Source: an uncultured Chloroflexota bacterium (GTDB taxonomy: Bacteria; Chloroflexota; Anaerolineae; Anaerolineales; Anaerolineaceae). From it: a stretch of DNA of 41,661 bases. The stretch covers positions 1-41,661 of the forward strand of contig CACYHU010000012.1 in assembly GCA_902774215.1 (NCBI GenBank), in the 5' to 3' direction. Below, one piece after another: positions 24,107-32,499 of the stretch (within the stretch, counting starts at the first letter, position 1; each line of letters starts with the position of its first letter). The notes beneath the pieces are model-generated. The model saw only the letters and a program-made list of their open reading frames with translations. It was not told the origin of the DNA and did not search any database. Both the position numbers and the translations under genes were made by a program.

Positions 24107-25009
24107 ATGCCCTCAAAAAACAATACTGCAGCGGTTGTGGTCACTTATAACCGCAAAGACTTATTGAGTCGGAATATCACCTGTCTGCTGAATCAGACGA
24201 AACCCTGTGATATTTATATAATTGACAACGCCAGTACCGATGGTACCGGCGAGATGGTTCAGAATTTTAAAGCACCTGAGATCCATTACATCAACACCGG
24301 TTCCAACCTTGGCGGTGCGGGCGGCTTTGAATTTGGCGTGAAACGGGCAGTTGAAGATGGCTATGATTATGTCTGGATCATGGACGATGATACCCTGCCC
24401 AACCCGGATGCCCTTGAGAAACTTTTCGAAGCCGATGCCAAACTGAACGGGAACTGGGGATGGCTTTCTTCCGTGGCTTATTGGACAGATGGCAGTATCT
24501 GTCGAATGAATATCCAGAAGCGGAATATATTCAAGCATATCGGAGAAAAAGAATATAACAGCGACATAGCCCCAATAAAAATGTGTTCTTTTGTTTCACT
24601 GCTGGTAAAAAGCAGTGTGGTCAAAGAACTTGGATTGCCGATTGGTGAATATTTCATTTGGACGGATGACTACGAATTTACCGGACGCATCAGCAGAAAA
24701 TATCCATGTTATATGGTTCCGGGCAGTACAGTTGTTCATGCCATGAAAACACACATACGGGTAAATTTCGCTCAGGATTCACCGGACAGGATCGATCGCT
24801 ACCATTATATCTACCGCAACGATGTCCACTGCTACCGACAGTATGGATTAGTAGGATGGGGTTATATTATCTCAAAAGATTTATATACTGCATTAGATAT
24901 TCTCAGACATTCCAATGGTAATAGAAACAAAAAAATCATTGTCATTTGGAAGGGCTTTTTGGAAGGTCTTTCTTTTCATCCTGAAATTAAACGAATATCA
25001 GTCTCTTAA
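24107..25009 (+). CDS. family 2 glycosyltransferase, galactofuranosyltransferase-like
   Basis: 300-residue GT2 enzyme with VVVTYNRKDLLSRN at the start, IIDNASTDGT, the donor-site WIMDDDTLPN (DDD) near 100-109 and IWTDDYEFTGRIS near 190-202. The DDD and WTDDYEF pattern is that of GlfT-like galactofuranosyltransferases, and glf is close by, so adding galactofuranose from UDP-Galf is a reasonable prediction. The 3' end is already more AT-rich than the 5' half. The stop is only 11 bases before the acyltransferase gene. Confidence 0.8.
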   Translation: MPSKNNTAAVVVTYNRKDLLSRNITCLLNQTKPCDIYIIDNASTDGTGEMVQNFKAPEIHYINTGSNLGGAGGFEFGVKRAVEDGYDYVWIMDDDTLPNPDALEKLFEADAKLNGNWGWLSSVAYWTDGSICRMNIQKRNIFKHIGEKEYNSDIAPIKMCSFVSLLVKSSVVKELGLPIGEYFIWTDDYEFTGRISRKYPCYMVPGSTVVHAMKTHIRVNFAQDSPDRIDRYHYIYRNDVHCYRQYGLVGWGYIISKDLYTALDILRHSNGNRNKKIIVIWKGFLEGLSFHPEIKRISVS

Positions 25010-25020
25010 TAAGGCAAAAT

Positions 25021-26040
25021 ATGAAAGAACGTTTATATTGGGTAGATATTGCCAAAGGTATCGGAGCAATCCTTGTTGTCGTTGGTCATGTAATCATTAA
25101 TTATCAACGTGCCGGATTCTATATTGATATCAGACTATTCGATTTCGTTCGGGATGTAATATATAGTTTCCATATGCCGTTATTTCTGGTTATATCTGGT
25201 TATCTTCTTTCTAAATCGAAACCGAAAGGGACTAAAGCACAACAGATATTTCAAATAATTATTAATTATGGTATTCCCTATGTATTTTTTTCCGCAATCT
25301 GGGTTTTTTCAAAAATCATCTTGGCCGATCACGTTATTACAGAATTATCTCTGAAAGATTTATTATGGATTCCGGTATACCCAGTTCAATTCATGTGGTT
25401 TCTGTATACATTGATGCTTATACATATTTTTCAAATTCCATTATCCACACACCCACAAAGAATAATTCGCGTAATTCATATATTTCTATCTATTGTGGGT
25501 TACTTTATTCAGCCTTATATTCAAAATCACTTTCCGCAAATCCGTTTCACTTCATCTATTTTTAACTATATATTGAAAAACTACTGTTTTTTCCTTTTTG
25601 GATTATATTATGCTGAATTTATCACAAAAATCACTGAAGAAAAAAGGATGTTTGAGTTTATTCTAAGCGGAATTATTCTGGTTGCTGGGAATATATTTCT
25701 CTTCTCGAGGATGGTAACCTTTGAAAGAATTATACAGTTTATATCGGCGCTGTCAGGATCTTTATTTATACTTATGATTTCGGTATATATAAAGGAATCT
25801 CATCTTTTGGAATATATTGGTAGACATGCGATGCCAATTTATGTTCTTCAGGGTTTTTCATATAATGCTGCCCGTATTATATTAACTAAGTTTTATGTGA
25901 ATACGTCCTCTGAATTATTTCCTCTATGTGTGTGCAGTTTAGCCGGAATCACTCTGCCATTGATCGTCTATCAGCTCAGTACGAAGTTCTTTCATCTTGA
26001 TGCGCTTTTCTATCCTGGAAAATATTTGAAAGTGCAATGA
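25021..26040 (+). CDS. acyltransferase family 3 membrane protein
   Basis: 339-residue multi-pass membrane acyltransferase with about ten hydrophobic segments and the family start YWVDIAKGIGAILVVVGHV (the His is the conserved catalytic-site residue) and FHMPLFLVISGYL. Such enzymes O-acetylate sugars of exported glycans. Translation follows the GT2 gene closely. Base composition is clearly AT-rich, which continues to 35.3 kb. A direct repeat seen again at 40595 begins five bases after its stop. Confidence 0.88.
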   Translation: MKERLYWVDIAKGIGAILVVVGHVIINYQRAGFYIDIRLFDFVRDVIYSFHMPLFLVISGYLLSKSKPKGTKAQQIFQIIINYGIPYVFFSAIWVFSKIILADHVITELSLKDLLWIPVYPVQFMWFLYTLMLIHIFQIPLSTHPQRIIRVIHIFLSIVGYFIQPYIQNHFPQIRFTSSIFNYILKNYCFFLFGLYYAEFITKITEEKRMFEFILSGIILVAGNIFLFSRMVTFERIIQFISALSGSLFILMISVYIKESHLLEYIGRHAMPIYVLQGFSYNAARIILTKFYVNTSSELFPLCVCSLAGITLPLIVYQLSTKFFHLDALFYPGKYLKVQ

Positions 26041-26044
26041 AAAG

Positions 26045-26110
26045 AGTTGCCTCAATCTCCCTGACGGTCGCTGGTTTGTCGAGTAAAGAGTGTGGGCCGA
26101 AGGGTTGGTG
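26045..26110 (+). repeat. 66-bp dispersed repeat, copy 1
   Basis: This stretch and 40595-40660 align without gaps. The first 20 and last 20 bases are nearly identical (ending GGGCCGAAGGGTTGGT) and the middle is divergent. A partial relative lies at about 30159-30184. All copies are in the same orientation. Confidence 0.7.
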
Positions 26111-26188
26111 TACATAGAAATCGGAGAAAATGTATTCGAAAGTAATCAGAAATGTTCACCGCGAGTGGGCGAAGCTCCTGCGATGAAC

Positions 26189-26554
26189 TTAGAATAGGCG
26201 CAGCCTGTACCTTACATGGCAGGTAAACTGCTGCTGAACAGCGAATGAATGGCCGATCTCGCCATTATTTTTCTTGAAAGTTTTGACATAAACCGGAATA
26301 ATAATGTTGTCACCGATTTCATGATATTCATCCGGAGCATATTCATCAACATAATAGCGGCTGCTGCTGGAATCCATCATGTTATAGGTAACGATTTGAG
26401 TTGAAGTATCCATTCGAGTTAGAATGGTACGCCGTGTACGGTCAATGACCTGTCCTGAAAGGAATAAACCTGAAAGATCGGCACCGGGACACAGCGGAAC
26501 AGAATGATTTCTGTTGGAAGAGGCAGACGAAAAAGAAATATTAGATTTAGGCAT
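26189..26554 (-). CDS. hypothetical protein of a remnant two-gene cassette
   Basis: 121 residues starting at an ATG with GGGAGG five bases upstream, an excellent SD; a longer frame to 26653 lacks such a signal. The product is polar, without a signal peptide or membrane helix, rich in Ser/Asn at the N terminus and in aromatic and basic residues at the C terminus. I do not recognise it. It runs against the surrounding polysaccharide genes and follows, 10 bases after its stop, a second minus-strand frame that has lost its 5' end. The pair looks like debris of an older element. Confidence 0.5.
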   Translation of the reverse strand: MPKSNISFSSASSNRNHSVPLCPGADLSGLFLSGQVIDRTRRTILTRMDTSTQIVTYNMMDSSSSRYYVDEYAPDEYHEIGDNIIIPVYVKTFKKNNGEIGHSFAVQQQFTCHVRYRLRLF

Positions 26555-26564
26555 AACAACCTCC

Positions 26565-26831
26565 CTATGAATTAGCATTGACAGGATCAACCGGAACGGC
26601 AGAAGGTACCAGTTTCTGGTAAAGGGATTTGTATTTGTTCTGATTATTAACAAAATCCTGAAGCGTAACGAAAAATTTTCTGCCGAGACCCTTGATTGAG
26701 CCGAGAGAACAGGACAGATAGGCAGTGATCATATCAGCAGTAGAATGAATTTTGTGATCATGAAGGATACGGATATAGAAGCTTTCAATAATTGAGGTTG
26801 TATGGAGAAGGGTTTTATAAAGATAAAGGAA
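26565..26831 (-). pseudogene. 5'-truncated hypothetical gene
   Basis: An 88-codon coding-like frame (helical segment TAYLSCSLGSIKGLGRKFF, then QNKYKSLYQKL) ends at TAG 10 bases before the next minus-strand gene but has no start codon at its upstream end, where sequence becomes very AT-rich. It appears to have been cut when the AT-rich block beginning near 26840 was acquired. Family not recognised. Confidence 0.5.
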
Positions 26832-26881
26832 TTATTAAAACCACAGAAAAAATGATTAATAAATAAATTTATTGGATTTTT

Positions 26882-27934
26882 ATGGAAAATATAATTAAAT
26901 ACATAAATAATTATTCAGGAAAGATTATATATGTAACGTCATCTGTTTATAATACAATGCTTGCAGTTTCAATTTTATTACAAACAGATAAAAAACCAGA
27001 ATCGATAATAATCATGACAACTCCTCATAAAGATGAAGTTAAGCAATTTACTTCAATCTCTACGAGAATGGAATATGAAAAAATTAATAACATTGTCATA
27101 GATAAAAAAACTCGAGTTCATCGTGCGATAGGAATAAGTAGTGTATCCAATAATATTATAAAAAAAAGAGTTTATCAAATATTAGATACAAGTAAGCATA
27201 ATTTTTTACTTGTAAATTTTTCCTGGGCACAAAAAAAAGTCGCTTATCCGGCATCAATATATTTAGATGAATGTGAAAAAGCAATTTTTATTCAGGAAGG
27301 TGTTATGCAATATGTAACACCGGATGATAATAATTTTTACTTACTTTTAAAAAAATTGTATGGAAATCAGACAAACTTTTGGACAATGGACAAAATTGAA
27401 GGAATCTATGTAACTGATCCTGAAAAATTTCCTAATTATTTGCATCCGAAATTGATAAAAGCAAATTTCAATTATTGCGAAAATCAAGCAGATATTATCT
27501 CAAAAATCTTTTTATCAGAAGAAGAAAGAAAAGAATTATCTGAACTAAAAACCGCAGATGGCATAATATTTACGCAGCCATTATCAGAAGATGGTTTCAT
27601 TTCAGAAAAGGAGAAAACAAACATCTATCTAAAAATAAAAACTGTTTGTGATCAATATGGAAAATTTGTAATCAAATTACATCCTCGAGATACAAGTGAT
27701 TATGATATTGATAAGAGTTTATTAATTAGTGGAAAGTATCCAAGTGAAATTTTTAAATTGAATCATATAAAATTCAAATACGCTGTCGGAATATGTACAA
27801 GTGCAATTGCTACCATAGATGCTGATCATGCATTTAATATAAATGAAAATTTTCTCTTTGATAAAAAGATAAATTTTGAAGATATTGATTTAAAACTGAA
27901 AGCGATTCAATATAAAAATCATGGAAAAATATAA
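26882..27934 (+). CDS. putative sialyltransferase-like glycosyltransferase (GT52/polysialyltransferase type)
   Basis: 350 residues, AT-rich gene. The N terminus (IIYVTSSVYNTMLAVSILL) is like the first Rossmann strand of bacterial sialyltransferases. Later short motifs are FIQEGVMQY (acidic-Gly motif), KLHPRD (His-Pro motif) and CTSAIAT (Ser/Thr motif), the three landmarks shared by GT52 and polysialyltransferase families. A CMP-nonulosonate donor is suggested by the NeuB-like gene that overlaps its end by 14 bases. Overall similarity cannot be judged by eye, so another GT-B family is possible. Confidence 0.55.
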   Translation: MENIIKYINNYSGKIIYVTSSVYNTMLAVSILLQTDKKPESIIIMTTPHKDEVKQFTSISTRMEYEKINNIVIDKKTRVHRAIGISSVSNNIIKKRVYQILDTSKHNFLLVNFSWAQKKVAYPASIYLDECEKAIFIQEGVMQYVTPDDNNFYLLLKKLYGNQTNFWTMDKIEGIYVTDPEKFPNYLHPKLIKANFNYCENQADIISKIFLSEEERKELSELKTADGIIFTQPLSEDGFISEKEKTNIYLKIKTVCDQYGKFVIKLHPRDTSDYDIDKSLLISGKYPSEIFKLNHIKFKYAVGICTSAIATIDADHAFNINENFLFDKKINFEDIDLKLKAIQYKNHGKI

Positions 27935-28796
27935 TAAACCATTTATTATTGCTGAAGCAGGCTGCAATCATATGGGGCAAATGAACGTTGCAAAGGATCT
28001 GATTGAAACAGCAGCCCATTTTTGCAAAGCAGACGCTATCAAATTTCAAAAACGTTGTCCAAAAGAACTGCTCACACCTGAACAGTATAATGCTCCTCAC
28101 CCTGATCCTGATAATTCTTATGGTTCAACCTATGGAGCACATCGGGAATTTCTTGAGTTTTCTGTAGAACAGCATGCTCAGCTTAAACAATGGTGTGAAG
28201 AAGCCGGAATAATTTATTCCACTTCTGTCTGGGATATGACCAGTGCGAAGGAAATCACCTCTCTTCATCCGCAATTTATTAAAATTCCTTCCGCCTGCAA
28301 TACACATTATGAAATGCTTCAGTGGCTTTGTGATAATTATGAAGGAGAAATTCAGCTGTCATTTGGTATGACAACAAAGGATGAAGAAGATTCGATTGTC
28401 CGGTTATTTGAGCGCAGCGGAAGAAGCAGGGATCTGATTCTTTATAATTGTACTTCCGGTTATCCTGTCCCGTTCAAAGATATCTGTCTTCTTGAAATAA
28501 CAAGGATGAAGGAACGATATCAAAAGCGTGTAAAGGCAATAGGTTTTTCCGGTCATCATCTCGGGATCGCTGTTGATGTAGCAGCATATACGCTTGGAGC
28601 TGAATATATCGAGAGGCATTATACATTGGACCGGACCTGGAAGGGTACAGATCACGCCGCTTCACTTGAACCGGATGGTGTCCGGAAATTGGTTCGAAAT
28701 TTAAATCAGGTTTATGAGTCTCTTACTTATAAATCTGAAGATATTTTACCTATTGAACAAATTCAAAGGAACAAATTGAAATATATAAAACATTAA
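27921..28796 (+). CDS. NeuB-family nonulosonate synthase lacking the SAF domain
   Basis: Predicted aldolase-type enzyme condensing phosphoenolpyruvate with an amino- or deoxy-hexose to give a sialic-acid-like nine-carbon (or related eight-carbon) sugar. The TIM barrel begins FIIAEAGCNHMG and contains DAIKFQKR, STSVWD, IKIPSACNTHYEML and GFSGHHLGIAVDVAA, with the HYTLDRTWKGTDHAASLEPD substrate-binding segment. At 291 residues it stops after the barrel; the C-terminal SAF (antifreeze-like) domain of typical NeuB (about 340 residues) is absent. It overlaps the upstream glycosyltransferase gene. No NeuA or NeuC homolog is in the window. Confidence 0.85.
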   Translation: MEKYNKPFIIAEAGCNHMGQMNVAKDLIETAAHFCKADAIKFQKRCPKELLTPEQYNAPHPDPDNSYGSTYGAHREFLEFSVEQHAQLKQWCEEAGIIYSTSVWDMTSAKEITSLHPQFIKIPSACNTHYEMLQWLCDNYEGEIQLSFGMTTKDEEDSIVRLFERSGRSRDLILYNCTSGYPVPFKDICLLEITRMKERYQKRVKAIGFSGHHLGIAVDVAAYTLGAEYIERHYTLDRTWKGTDHAASLEPDGVRKLVRNLNQVYESLTYKSEDILPIEQIQRNKLKYIKH

Positions 28797-28849
28797 ATAT
28801 TTATTTCTCCCTGTCATTATAAATTAGAAATTGCGGGAAAGGAAACGAT

Positions 28850-29689
28850 ATGAAACGGTATATAGATCGATTTAGTATAAAGGACAAAATATGTATTGTT
28901 ACAGGCGGCGGCGGTTTGATAGGCATGAAACATACAGAAGCAATTCTGGAAGGAGAAGGAATCCCGGTTTTGCTAGATATAGTCCAAAATGGTATGGACA
29001 GAGTAAAGCAAACCGCACTTTCAGAATATGGAAATGACAGGATCATAGAAACTTTTACTGTTGATATTACTGATCGTACATCCCTTGAAAATGTCAGAGA
29101 AATTTTGTTGAAAAAATATGGACACATCGATGTCCTGATCAATAATGCAGCCAACAATCCCAAGGTAGAGGATGCATCCAAAAATCTTGGTCCAATTCGT
29201 TTTCATAATTTTCCGGTTGATATGTGGAATCAGGATATTGCGGTCGGTTTGACAGGAGCAATGCTCTGTGCTCAGGTATTCGGTGAGATCATGGAAAAAC
29301 AAAAATCCGGAGTGATTCTGAATATTTCCTCGGATTATGGCTTGATAGCTCCGGACCAGCGTATATATCGAAAAGAAGGTCTGCCGGATGATCAGCAGAT
29401 GGTTAAACCTGTCTCGTATTCAGTTGTCAAACATGGGATCATTGGATTGACGAAATATCTTGCTGTCTATTGGGCAGACAAAGGAATCAGAGTCAATACG
29501 CTTTGTCCTGCCAGTCTTGAAAATGGCCAGAATGAAGAGTTTATACACAAGATCAGTAATTTGATTCCAATGGGAAGAATGAGCCGGCCGGATGAATATG
29601 TTTGCACTGTGCTTTATATGATCTCCGACGCTTCCACTTATATGACAGGGGCTACAGTTGTGCTTGATGGTGGCAGGACAAGCTGGTAG
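28850..29689 (+). CDS. short-chain dehydrogenase/reductase
   Basis: 279-residue classical SDR. The nucleotide-binding motif TGGGGLIG begins at residue 18. NNAAN lies at about 98-102, the catalytic Ser in NISSDYG at about 160, and Tyr190/Lys194 in SYSVVK. It has the C-terminal TGATVVLDGG typical of the family. Its place after the NeuB-like gene resembles PtmA-type reductases of legionaminate-like pathways, so modification of the precursor or of the nonulosonate is a sensible guess. AAAGGA precedes the ATG by six bases. Confidence 0.85.
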   Translation: MKRYIDRFSIKDKICIVTGGGGLIGMKHTEAILEGEGIPVLLDIVQNGMDRVKQTALSEYGNDRIIETFTVDITDRTSLENVREILLKKYGHIDVLINNAANNPKVEDASKNLGPIRFHNFPVDMWNQDIAVGLTGAMLCAQVFGEIMEKQKSGVILNISSDYGLIAPDQRIYRKEGLPDDQQMVKPVSYSVVKHGIIGLTKYLAVYWADKGIRVNTLCPASLENGQNEEFIHKISNLIPMGRMSRPDEYVCTVLYMISDASTYMTGATVVLDGGRTSW

Positions 29690-29723
29690 TTTTTCCAAAA
29701 ATTTCTAAATCAAAAAGAGTTTT

Positions 29724-30152
29724 ATGAAATTCGAAAAATTTCTTCATAGAGGACAGTATCATACAAAAAAAGGACACAAAATACGTTCAAAATTACTTAA
29801 ATGGTTTTGTAGAATTGTTTATCAATGTGAAATCCCTTTTGAAGCAGATATCGATGAAAGTGTTTATTTTTGTCATAATGCATTCGGAGTTGTGATTAAT
29901 AAAAATGCCATTATTTGTCAAGGGGTGAAAATACAGCATTCAGTAACTATCGGAGTATTGAAAACTCATGAGGCACCCTACATTGACGAGAATGTATTCA
30001 TTGGAGCACATGCAATGATTCTTGGCCCTGTCAAAATTGGAAAAAATTCAAAAATAGGTGCAGGTTCAATCGTTTTGACTGATGTTCCACCTGATTCAAC
30101 AGTTGTTGGTAATCCAGCTAGAGTTTTGGATATAGGATATTCTATTGATTAA
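29724..30152 (+). CDS. hexapeptide-repeat O-acetyltransferase (serine acetyltransferase-like)
   Basis: 142-residue left-handed beta-helix acyltransferase. The hexapeptide pattern runs from about residue 47 to 120 (for example IGAHAMILGPVKIGKNSKIGAGSIV), and HNAFGVVINKNAIICQGVKIQHSVTIG resembles the active-site region of CysE-type enzymes. It ends VVGNPARVL as usual. It is shorter than true serine acetyltransferases and sits among glycan genes, so sugar O-acetylation is more likely than cysteine synthesis. Confidence 0.83.
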   Translation: MKFEKFLHRGQYHTKKGHKIRSKLLKWFCRIVYQCEIPFEADIDESVYFCHNAFGVVINKNAIICQGVKIQHSVTIGVLKTHEAPYIDENVFIGAHAMILGPVKIGKNSKIGAGSIVLTDVPPDSTVVGNPARVLDIGYSID

Positions 30153-30268
30153 TAATCTATCTCAAACTCCCTGAGGGTCCTTATTTAAAACCATCAGATT
30201 AATAAGGATTAAAAATTCCAATTTCTAAATATCAGTATTCCTTCAAAATAGTAAAAATAATTGAAATT

Positions 30269-31273
30269 ATGTTATATAAAGTCAGTATAATTATTCCTGT
30301 ATATAATAATGGAAAACATATCGAAGAATGTTTAAATAGTATAATAAATCAAACAATATTTAAAAATATTCAGGTTATTATAGTCAATGATGGATCTACA
30401 GATTCATCTGAGCAAATTTTAGATAAATTTAGAAAATATAATAATATCCAAATAATACAAAAATCAAACGAAGGTCCAGGTATTGCAAGAAATATTGGAA
30501 TTCATGCTGCTACAGGTAATTATTTAATGTTTATCGATGGAGATGATTTTCTTTTCAGTGATGATGTAATCGAAACTTTATATGAAACAGCAATTTCTAA
30601 AAATGTTGATATATGCGGCGGAAATTATGTCAGTTTACGTAAAAATTTATTATCATCTGTTTTTAACAAACAAAGAGAAAAATTATTCATGAATTATGAG
30701 GGATATATCAGTACTGATATTTTTCAGTTCCCTTATGGACATCAGAGATTTCTTTTCAACAGAAATTATTTATTAGATAATTCTATAAAATATTCTGTCT
30801 TTTTACGTGGGCAGGATGTTACTTTTCTTGCTGATGCATTGTCCTATACATCAGAATTATATTATTTAAATAAAAGGATATATGTTCATCGAATAGGTCA
30901 TAAAGAAAGCAAATTATCTGCCAAAAAGGCATTCGATTTTTTCAATTCCCTTTCTTATGTTTTTAAAATTTCGGAAAGAAAGAATTGGGAATACATGGCT
31001 GAGAATATAAACATCGAGATGAGAATAATAGGGATGAAATCAATTTATACTTTTTCCGAAATTCAGGGATGGGAATTGATTGATAAAGCAAATGATGAGA
31101 TTAATAAATGGAATATCAATCATACGAAAAAGCTTAAACCTTTACTGACACAGGAACAATTTAGCTCAAAAAAAAAGAGCTTTTGGAATGAATTGTTAAG
31201 TATATATATCATATACTTTCTTAATAAAATGGATATGATATTTCCTTTCGTAAGAAGACCTTTGCATCTGTAA
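30269..31273 (+). CDS. family 2 glycosyltransferase
   Basis: 334-residue GT2 enzyme of the EpsJ/WcaA-like group. It opens with VSIIIPVYNNGKHIEECLNSI, then VIIVNDGSTDSSEQIL and the metal-binding FIDGDDFL near 90-97. Strongly AT-rich. It presumably adds one residue of the repeat unit on the cytoplasmic face. Donor and acceptor are unknown. SD pairing before the ATG is weak. Confidence 0.85.
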   Translation: MLYKVSIIIPVYNNGKHIEECLNSIINQTIFKNIQVIIVNDGSTDSSEQILDKFRKYNNIQIIQKSNEGPGIARNIGIHAATGNYLMFIDGDDFLFSDDVIETLYETAISKNVDICGGNYVSLRKNLLSSVFNKQREKLFMNYEGYISTDIFQFPYGHQRFLFNRNYLLDNSIKYSVFLRGQDVTFLADALSYTSELYYLNKRIYVHRIGHKESKLSAKKAFDFFNSLSYVFKISERKNWEYMAENINIEMRIIGMKSIYTFSEIQGWELIDKANDEINKWNINHTKKLKPLLTQEQFSSKKKSFWNELLSIYIIYFLNKMDMIFPFVRRPLHL

Positions 31274-31575
31274 TGGAAAAACAAAATCGATATATTGTGG
31301 CTATTCTTAGTTCTAATTTAATTGTTTAGAACCTCGAAAAGGCATCTGTATATAATTAAATTTTGACAAAATAATAGGATTTTTTCTATTTTTTTTGAAA
31401 TTAAGCATAAACATCGTTAATAATTTGGTCCAAACTCATTTAAGAATGTTCAAATATTTTATCAAGTTTACCAAGCTTTAGGTATTGATACAAAACAAAA
31501 TAATACTTCAAAATATTATTCTTATCCATCTACATAGAAAGGTAAGTGCTTTTATTGCAATAAAATTTATTTAAT
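31274..31575 (+). other. AT-rich spacer with possible gene remnant
   Basis: About 300 bases without an intact gene. From about 31416 to 31540 a start-less frame reads FGPNSFKNVQIFYQVYQALG and onward to a TAG, which looks protein-like and may be the tail of a lost gene. Nothing else is recognised. Confidence 0.35.
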
Positions 31576-32487
31576 ATGACAAATAAAGTGTGTTTTATAA
31601 TTCTTCATTATGGAGAAAACAAAGAAATAACCAAAAAGGCAATAAAAGCCATAAAAAGCTTATCATTTGACGGTGCTGTTGACATTATTGTTGTGTGCAA
31701 CGGAAAAAAATATGATATTTCTGAAGAAATCAATACAGAAGTAAACACTTTAGTTTTAGAAAATAATGAAGGCTTTTCAAAAGGAAATAATGTTGGATAT
31801 GCTTATGCAAAGTCAAAAGATGATTATGATTTTATGATTATTATTAATAACGATATATTTATCGAGCAGATTGATTTTATATCAAAACTTTATAATCTGT
31901 ATGAGACTCATCCTTTTTTTGTTGCCGGACCAGACGTATATATCCCTTTCAAAGATAAACATACCAGTCCAATGTCAAAAGAAATTCCAACGCCTGATGA
32001 AATAGAAGATATTATACAGGAACAAAAGAATTCATTATTTGAATATGAAAAAAGTTTCTCTCTAAAATGCTTTCTGAGTTATATTTCCGAGTCGTATAAA
32101 AATCGGGAAAAATTATTTTATTTATTTCGCATCAGAAGAAAAGTAGATAAGAAAGCCAATAACTATAGAGGTTTTCAGGAGAATGTAATTTTACATGGTC
32201 CATGTCTGATTTTTTCCAGAGATTATATTTCAATCAATAAAAAAGCATTTGATCCTGAAGTCTTTTTATATAATGAAGAATTTTATTTAGCGTATAGATG
32301 TAAAAAAAATAACTGGAGAACTATCTATAGCGATGAATTACAAGTCAGTCATATTCATCATGGAAGCACAGGAATAACGAATTTATCATATAAAAAATTT
32401 TGCGAAAGAAAAATAGAAAATATTAAGATACGAATAGCTGCAAATGAACAATTAAAATGTTATATCGAATCCAATTGCATAAAATGA
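31576..32487 (+). CDS. family 2 glycosyltransferase (rhamnosyltransferase-like)
   Basis: 303-residue GT2-type protein. It shows CFIILHYGENKEITKKAI at the start, the NEGFSKGNNVGYAYA segment typical of rhamnosyl/galactosyltransferases of the WbbL/RfbF type, and the donor-site IIINNDIFIE near 92-101. The C-terminal half is charged and contains an HGPCLIFSRDY core. dTDP-rhamnose genes lie at the end of the locus, so rhamnose transfer is plausible but not proven. The next gene starts 12 bases later. Confidence 0.8.
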   Translation: MTNKVCFIILHYGENKEITKKAIKAIKSLSFDGAVDIIVVCNGKKYDISEEINTEVNTLVLENNEGFSKGNNVGYAYAKSKDDYDFMIIINNDIFIEQIDFISKLYNLYETHPFFVAGPDVYIPFKDKHTSPMSKEIPTPDEIEDIIQEQKNSLFEYEKSFSLKCFLSYISESYKNREKLFYLFRIRRKVDKKANNYRGFQENVILHGPCLIFSRDYISINKKAFDPEVFLYNEEFYLAYRCKKNNWRTIYSDELQVSHIHHGSTGITNLSYKKFCERKIENIKIRIAANEQLKCYIESNCIK

Positions 32488-32499
32488 ATTTATCTGACT

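Noticed and set aside
29724..30152. True serine O-acetyltransferase (cysE) for cysteine synthesis
   Set aside because: The protein lacks the N-terminal helical domain of CysE and is surrounded by glycan genes, so a sugar acetyltransferase role is preferred.
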